Position numbers and translations under genes: made by a program. The notes beneath the pieces are model-generated. The model saw only the letters and a list, made by a program, of their open reading frames with translations, was not told the origin of the DNA and ran no database searches. Below are positions 6,081 through 10,119 of a stretch of 10,119 nucleotides of DNA, piece after piece; position 1 is the stretch's first letter, and each line of letters starts with the position of its first letter. This stretch comes from JBOGFC01 sp050742155 (GTDB lineage Bacteria > Actinomycetota > Acidimicrobiia > Spongiisociales > JALYHC01). The DNA lies in assembly GCA_050742155.1 (NCBI GenBank), contig JBOGFC010000219.1:1-10119 (forward strand), written 5' to 3'.

Positions 6081-6106
6081 TACGCTGACAGCCACTCGTG
6101 GGAGGT
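6081..6106 (+). promoter_or_regulatory. Predicted -10 box and Shine-Dalgarno of the cyclase gene
   Basis: TACGCT at 6081-6086 fits TANNNT, and GGGAGGT (6100-6106) is a strong ribosome site five bases before GTG 6112. Initiation at about 6093 would give a leader near 20 bases. No TTGACA-like -35 is seen at the right distance; that region is the 6051-6072 palindrome. The Shine-Dalgarno is what decides the start codon of the gene. Confidence 0.45.
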
Positions 6107-6111
6107 GTGCG

Positions 6112-9100
6112 GTGATCTGCCCCTCGTGCTCGGAGGAGAACGACCCCGGGCGCAAGTTCTGCTCGCAGTGCGGGAGCCGGCTGGCGTCGCTCTGTCCGGC
6201 CTGCGGGACTGCCAACCTCCCTACCGATCGCTTCTGCGGCGAGTGCGGCGCGGCCCTCGGCCAGGCAGAGGCCGCTCCGCCCCCGGAGCGTCCGGTTCCC
6301 CGCACCGAACGGCGGCTGGTGACGGTGCTCTTCGCCGACCTGGTGGGGTTCACCACCCTGTCGGAACACCGGGACGCCGAGGAGGTGCGGGAGATCCTGG
6401 GCGACTACTACGCCGTGGCCACCGAGGCGGTGGAGCGCTTCGGGGGAACGGTGGACAAGTTCGTGGGCGATGCGGTGATGGCCGTGTGGGGAGTGGGCCA
6501 GACCCACGAGGACGACGCCGAGCGGGCGGTCCGATCGGCCCTGGAGCTCGGGGAGGCGGTGGGGAAGCTGGCCGCCGAGCTGGGGATCCCTGAGCTGGCC
6601 ACCCGAGTCGGGGTGCTGACCGGTGAGGCCGCGGTGGGCTGGGGGGATGGTGAGGAAGAGCTGGTGGTCGGGGACCTGGTCAACACCGCCTCGCGGCTCC
6701 AGTCGCTGGCCACGCCGGGCGCCGTGCTGGTGGGGGAGTCGACCTACCGGGCCACCAGCCGGGCCATCGCCTACGAGGACCGAGGCGAGCACCGAGTCAA
6801 GGGCAAGGAGGCACCGGTGCGGGCCTACCGGGCGGTGGGGCTGCTGGCCATGCGAGGCGGGGAGGGGCGCGTCACCGGGCTGGAGGCGCCCTTCGCGGGC
6901 CGCGCCGAGGAGCTGCGGCTCCTCAAGGACCTCCTTCAGGCCATCGGGCGGGAACGACAAACGCGCCTGGTGTCCATCGTGGGGATCGCCGGCATCGGCA
7001 AGAGCCGCTTGGTGTGGGAGTTCAAGAAGTACGTGGACGGCCTGGTGGAGGACGTCTACTGGCACGAGGGCCGCTCCCCAGGCTACGGGGAGGGGGTGAC
7101 CTTCTGGGCCCTCGGCGAGATGGTGCGCCGGCGGGCCGGCATTACCGAGACCGAGGACGAGGCCTCGGCGACCGCCAAGCTGCGGAGAACCCTGGAGGAC
7201 TACCTCCCCGACGACGAGGAGCGTCGCTGGCTGGAGCCTCGCCTGGGGGCTCTCCTGGGACTGAGCGAGCAACCGGCCGCCGACCGGAGCGAGCTCTACG
7301 CCGCCTTCCGGACCTTCTTCGAGCGGATCGCCGGCCAGGGCACCAACGTACTGGTGTTCGAGGACTTCCAGTGGGCCGACGCCGGGCTGCTCGACTTCGT
7401 CGACGAGCTCCCGGACCGCTGGCGAGACCATCCGATCTTGGTGATCACCCTGACCCGGCCGGAGCTCTTGGAACGGTGGCCCGGCTGGGGAGCGGGCCGG
7501 CGCAACGTCCTCTCCCTCCATCTGGGGCCGCTTCCGGAGGACGCCATGGCCGAGCTGGTAGGCGGCTTGGCCCCCGGCCTGCCGGAGCGGACTGCCCGCC
7601 TGGTCCGGGAGAGAGCGGCTGGGGTCCCTCTCTACGCGGTCGAGCTGGTGCGGATGCTCATCTTGGAGGGCGACCTGGTGCCCGACGCGGGGGGCGCCTA
7701 CCGGCTGGAGAGGGAACCGGCCGAGCTGGCCATTCCCGACTCGCTGGTGGCCGTGATCAGCGCCCGGCTGGACCGGCTCGACCCCCAGAGCCGCTCGCTG
7801 CTCCAAGACGCCGCCGTGCTGGGCCAGACCTTCACCCCCCAGGCCCTAGAGGTCCTCACCGGCACTCCCCTGCAGGAGCTGCAACCGCTGCTGGCCGACC
7901 TGGTCCGCAAAGAGCTACTCATCTTCGTCACCGACCCGCGTTCTCCCGAGCAAGGCCAGTACGGCTTCGTGCAGAGTCTCATCAGGGAGGTGGCCCACGG
8001 CCGCCTGGGAAGGGAGGAGCGCCGTTCCCGTCACCTGCGGGCGGCTCGCCACTTGGAGTCGCTGGAGGACGAGGAGCTGGCCAGTGTGGTGGCCAGCCAT
8101 TACCTGGAGGCCTATCGGGCCTCCGGGGAGGGCCCCCAGGCCGAGGAGCTGGCCGCCCGGGCCCACCGCGCCCTGCGAGGAGCGGCCGAGCGGGCCGCCG
8201 CCCTTCATTCCCATGAGCAGGTCCTGGCCCTCTGCCGTCAGGCCCTCACGATCCCTGGCGAGCCGGCCGAGCTGGCCCCCGTCTGGGAGCGAGCCGGAGC
8301 GTCCGCTCTTGCCCTGGCCCGCTTCGAAGAGGCGGAGGAGCAGGCCCTCCGGGCGGTGGAGGAGTATCGAAAGCTCGAGGCCCCCGCGGCGGTGGCCCGC
8401 AGCAGCCGGCTCTACGCCACCGTCTTCATGCGATCCGCCCGGCCGGAGCGGGCGGTCGAGATCCTGGAGGCCCAGATCCGGGCATGGGGAGAGGATGACA
8501 CCGACCCAGCCCTGGCCGGGCTGCTCACCGACCTGTCCCGTGCCTACATGCTCAGCGGACGGCCCGACGAGACCCTCAAGGCCACCGACCGGGCGTTGCT
8601 GGTCGCCGAGCGACTGGAACTCCTCCCGCTGGTAGCCGAGGCGCTGGTCACCCGGGGCACCGTGCTGGGAGACCTGGGCCGTCTTCGGGAGGGCACGGCG
8701 CTGGTGCGAGAGGGTCTGTCCCTGGCCCGGCAACTCGACCTGACCGGGACCGAGGGCCGGGCGTACATCAATCTGGCCTATCTGCTCTTCACCGACGACA
8801 TGATCGGAGCGATGGAGAACTCTCGGACCGGCCTGGAGCTGGCCCGCCGCCTGGGAAACCGGGAGGGGGAGCTGTTCAGCATCGGCAACGTCGTGGGCAA
8901 CCTGATCTGGGTGGGCCGCTGGGAGGAGGCCCGCGCGCTCCTGACCGAGGCGGAGGGAGGCGAGATGCCCGAGCTGGCCCGACTGGGCTTCCAGCTGGAT
9001 AGGGCCATGATCGATGCCTTACAGGGCGACTCGAAGGCCGCCGAGCGGAACCTGGCGGCCGTGTGGGACGGGGTGCTCGCCGAGACTGACCACCAGTGGC

Positions 9101-9576
9101 GCCGCGGCGCGGACGAGCGGCGGGCCTGGGTGAACCTGGCGACGGGTAAAGCCCCAGAAGCCTACCGCCTGGCCGCCGAGCGGGCCCGGCTCGATCCGGT
9201 CCACCATTTCGGTCCCGCCGCCACCGCCGCCCACGCCGCTCTTTGGTGGGGCGATGGGGACGCCTTGGCGGAGGTACGCGAGCTGCTCGAGGCCATTCCC
9301 CGAACGGGCCGCGTCGTCCGGGGTGTCCGCATAAGCGTGGACGCGGGGCTGGCCGCCGTCGATGGGGACCGGCAGGGTGCCCGGGCCGGTTTCGAGGAGG
9401 CGGCCTCGCTGTGGAAGGAGCTGGAGCTCCCGCTCGACCTGGCCCTCTGCCGGGCGGAGTGCGCCCGGCTGCTGGGTGAGGCCGCCCCCGAGGCCCGCGA
9501 GGAGGCGGTACGGCTCTTCGAGGAGCTGGGGGCGAAGAGCTTCCTGCGGTTGCTGGATGACGAGGGGGCGCCTTAG
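6112..9576 (+). CDS. Zinc-ribbon / class III nucleotide cyclase / AAA-ATPase / TPR signalling protein
   Basis: This 1154-residue protein starts at GTG 6112, right after GGGAGGT and at the zinc-ribbon methionine; an in-frame ATG at 5995 would add 39 residues without a ribosome site and is not used. Two zinc ribbons come first: Cys3/6 with Cys17/20 and Cys28/31 with Cys42/45. A class III adenylate/guanylate cyclase domain follows (about 66-242): metal aspartates Asp76 (LFADLVGFT) and Asp120 (DKFVGD), Lys116, and VNTASRLQ with Asn191 and Arg195 for catalysis. The usual second base-recognition residue is replaced by Leu184 (ELVVGD), so nucleotide preference is open. Next is an AAA_16/STAND ATPase module: FAGRAEEL (261-268), Walker A GIAGIGKS (291-298), Walker B VLVFED (413-418) with QWAD. 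From about 600 to the end it is alpha-helical with TPR-like repeats. No HTH is seen. The architecture is that of large multidomain cyclases of actinobacteria and other soil bacteria; ligand and output are unknown. Confidence 0.93.
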   Translation: MICPSCSEENDPGRKFCSQCGSRLASLCPACGTANLPTDRFCGECGAALGQAEAAPPPERPVPRTERRLVTVLFADLVGFTTLSEHRDAEEVREILGDYYAVATEAVERFGGTVDKFVGDAVMAVWGVGQTHEDDAERAVRSALELGEAVGKLAAELGIPELATRVGVLTGEAAVGWGDGEEELVVGDLVNTASRLQSLATPGAVLVGESTYRATSRAIAYEDRGEHRVKGKEAPVRAYRAVGLLAMRGGEGRVTGLEAPFAGRAEELRLLKDLLQAIGRERQTRLVSIVGIAGIGKSRLVWEFKKYVDGLVEDVYWHEGRSPGYGEGVTFWALGEMVRRRAGITETEDEASATAKLRRTLEDYLPDDEERRWLEPRLGALLGLSEQPAADRSELYAAFRTFFERIAGQGTNVLVFEDFQWADAGLLDFVDELPDRWRDHPILVITLTRPELLERWPGWGAGRRNVLSLHLGPLPEDAMAELVGGLAPGLPERTARLVRERAAGVPLYAVELVRMLILEGDLVPDAGGAYRLEREPAELAIPDSLVAVISARLDRLDPQSRSLLQDAAVLGQTFTPQALEVLTGTPLQELQPLLADLVRKELLIFVTDPRSPEQGQYGFVQSLIREVAHGRLGREERRSRHLRAARHLESLEDEELASVVASHYLEAYRASGEGPQAEELAARAHRALRGAAERAAALHSHEQVLALCRQALTIPGEPAELAPVWERAGASALALARFEEAEEQALRAVEEYRKLEAPAAVARSSRLYATVFMRSARPERAVEILEAQIRAWGEDDTDPALAGLLTDLSRAYMLSGRPDETLKATDRALLVAERLELLPLVAEALVTRGTVLGDLGRLREGTALVREGLSLARQLDLTGTEGRAYINLAYLLFTDDMIGAMENSRTGLELARRLGNREGELFSIGNVVGNLIWVGRWEEARALLTEAEGGEMPELARLGFQLDRAMIDALQGDSKAAERNLAAVWDGVLAETDHQWRRGADERRAWVNLATGKAPEAYRLAAERARLDPVHHFGPAATAAHAALWWGDGDALAEVRELLEAIPRTGRVVRGVRISVDAGLAAVDGDRQGARAGFEEAASLWKELELPLDLALCRAECARLLGEAAPEAREEAVRLFEELGAKSFLRLLDDEGAP

Positions 9577-9580
9577 CCGG

Positions 9581-10119
9581 CTAACCGGCCCCTTGGGCCA
9601 GGAACCTGACGAACCACTCCCTCGCCAGGCGAGTCACTTCCTCCATGGCTCCCGGCTCCTCGAAGAGATGGGTGGCCCCCGGCACGATCTCCAGGGCCTT
9701 CTCCCCGCCCAGCAACTGGAGTGCCCGCTGGTTCATCTCCACCACCGTCTGATCCAGCTCACCGACGATCAGCAGGGTGGGGGCCGTCACCTCCGGCAGG
9801 TGTGCCTCGGCCAGGTCGGGTCGGCCCCCGCGGGACACCACCGCCGCCACCCGCTCGGGGAGCTGGGCCGCCGCCCGGAGCGCGGCGGCCGCTCCGGTGG
9901 AGGCCCCGAAGCAGCCCAGAGGCGGACCGCCCACACCCGGCTGCCGATCCAGCCAGGCGATGGCGTCTGTCAGCCGTCCGGCGAGCAACCCAATGTCGAA
10001 GACGTTGGCCCGGTCCCGGCCTTCCGCCTCGGTGAGCAGGTCGAAGAGCAAGGTGGCCAGGCCGGCTCCCCGCAACTCGGCGGCCACCGCATTGTTGCGA
10101 GGGCTCAGGCGGCTGCTGC
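9581..10119 (-). CDS. Alpha/beta hydrolase, dienelactone hydrolase-like (partial, N-terminus missing)
   Basis: The frame is open from the window edge to TAG 9583-9581 and gives 178 C-terminal residues; a possible internal GTG (10087) is not the start, because the conserved SSRLSPRNNAVAAELR stretch lies before it. The catalytic triad is visible: Ser73 in the nucleophile elbow GASTG, Asp122 in GELDQ and His150 in GATHLFEE (numbering from the first whole codon). SSRLSPRN followed by GLATLLFDLLT is characteristic of a dienelactone-hydrolase-like subgroup that in many bacteria lies next to, or is fused with, a phosphoribosyltransferase domain; whether that is so here lies outside the window. It is probably a cytoplasmic serine hydrolase with unknown substrate. 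It converges on the cyclase gene with four bases between stops, so the two transcripts very likely overlap at their 3' ends. Confidence 0.88.
   Translation of the reverse strand, partial: SSRLSPRNNAVAAELRGAGLATLLFDLLTEAEGRDRANVFDIGLLAGRLTDAIAWLDRQPGVGGPPLGCFGASTGAAAALRAAAQLPERVAAVVSRGGRPDLAEAHLPEVTAPTLLIVGELDQTVVEMNQRALQLLGGEKALEIVPGATHLFEEPGAMEEVTRLAREWFVRFLAQGAG

Noticed and set aside
5995..6111. Upstream ATG start for the cyclase protein, adding 39 residues
   Set aside because: The extra segment lies within the inverted repeat and promoter region, has no Shine-Dalgarno and no conserved sequence; GTG 6112 has a strong site and begins at the zinc ribbon.
5842..7806. 654-codon minus-strand open frame opposite the cyclase gene
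   Set aside because: It runs through the divergent promoter region and is antisense to conserved zinc-ribbon, cyclase and ATPase motifs; its end merely overlaps the permease 1 start in another phase.
1..10119. CRISPR array, tRNA, rRNA, insertion sequence or phage features
   Set aside because: I saw no regularly spaced direct repeats, cloverleaf-like sequence, transposase or integrase motifs, or terminal repeats anywhere in the window.

Overview
This is a high-GC bacterial window with tight gene packing, GTG starts, translationally coupled genes, at least one probable leaderless promoter and a tiny hydrophobic two-helix protein. Together these suggest an actinobacterial-type genome (Actinomycetota or a similar high-GC lineage). 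There is no rRNA or taxonomic marker gene, so this placement is an inference. I see no tRNA, rRNA, CRISPR array, insertion sequence or phage gene.

Minus-strand block, 5941 down to 1. Seven genes are read leftwards and look like one transcription unit: ABC permease 1 (5941-5078), ABC ATPase (5074-4292), ABC permease 2 (4295-3525, GTG start overlapping the ATPase stop), NMT1/SsuA-type lipoprotein substrate-binding protein (3485-2370), a 49-residue membrane protein not recorded as a long ORF (2326-2177), beta-ureidopropionase/beta-alanine synthase of the nitrilase superfamily (2106-1264), and a class III PLP aminotransferase cut by the window edge (1205-1). Beta-ureidopropionase followed by an omega-amino-acid aminotransferase fits the last two steps of reductive pyrimidine (uracil/thymine) breakdown: the N-carbamoyl-beta-amino acid is hydrolysed to beta-alanine or beta-aminoisobutyrate, CO2 and ammonia, then transaminated to a semialdehyde. 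The four-part transporter would supply a pyrimidine or ureide. Dihydropyrimidinase and dihydropyrimidine dehydrogenase are not in the window; they would be expected beyond the left edge or elsewhere.

Divergent control region, 5942-6111. This 170-base gap holds a perfect 16-base inverted repeat (arms 5970-5985 and 6006-6021), a second perfect 9-base inverted repeat (6051-6072), a leaderless-type -10 box for the transporter operon (5948-5953, minus strand), and a plausible -10 and strong Shine-Dalgarno for the rightward gene. No regulator gene is present in the window.

Plus-strand gene, 6112-9576. It encodes a 1154-residue signalling protein: two zinc-ribbon CxxC pairs, a class III nucleotide cyclase domain, an AAA/STAND-type ATPase and a long TPR-like helical tail.

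Right end, 9581-10119, minus strand. A partial alpha/beta hydrolase of the dienelactone hydrolase type converges on the cyclase gene with four bases between the two stop codons.

The most notable items are the paired inverted repeats in the divergent promoter, the G-quadruplex/hairpin element between the two catabolic enzyme genes, and the small membrane protein inside the operon. The individual protein families are known. The transporter specificity and the control elements are what could be new.
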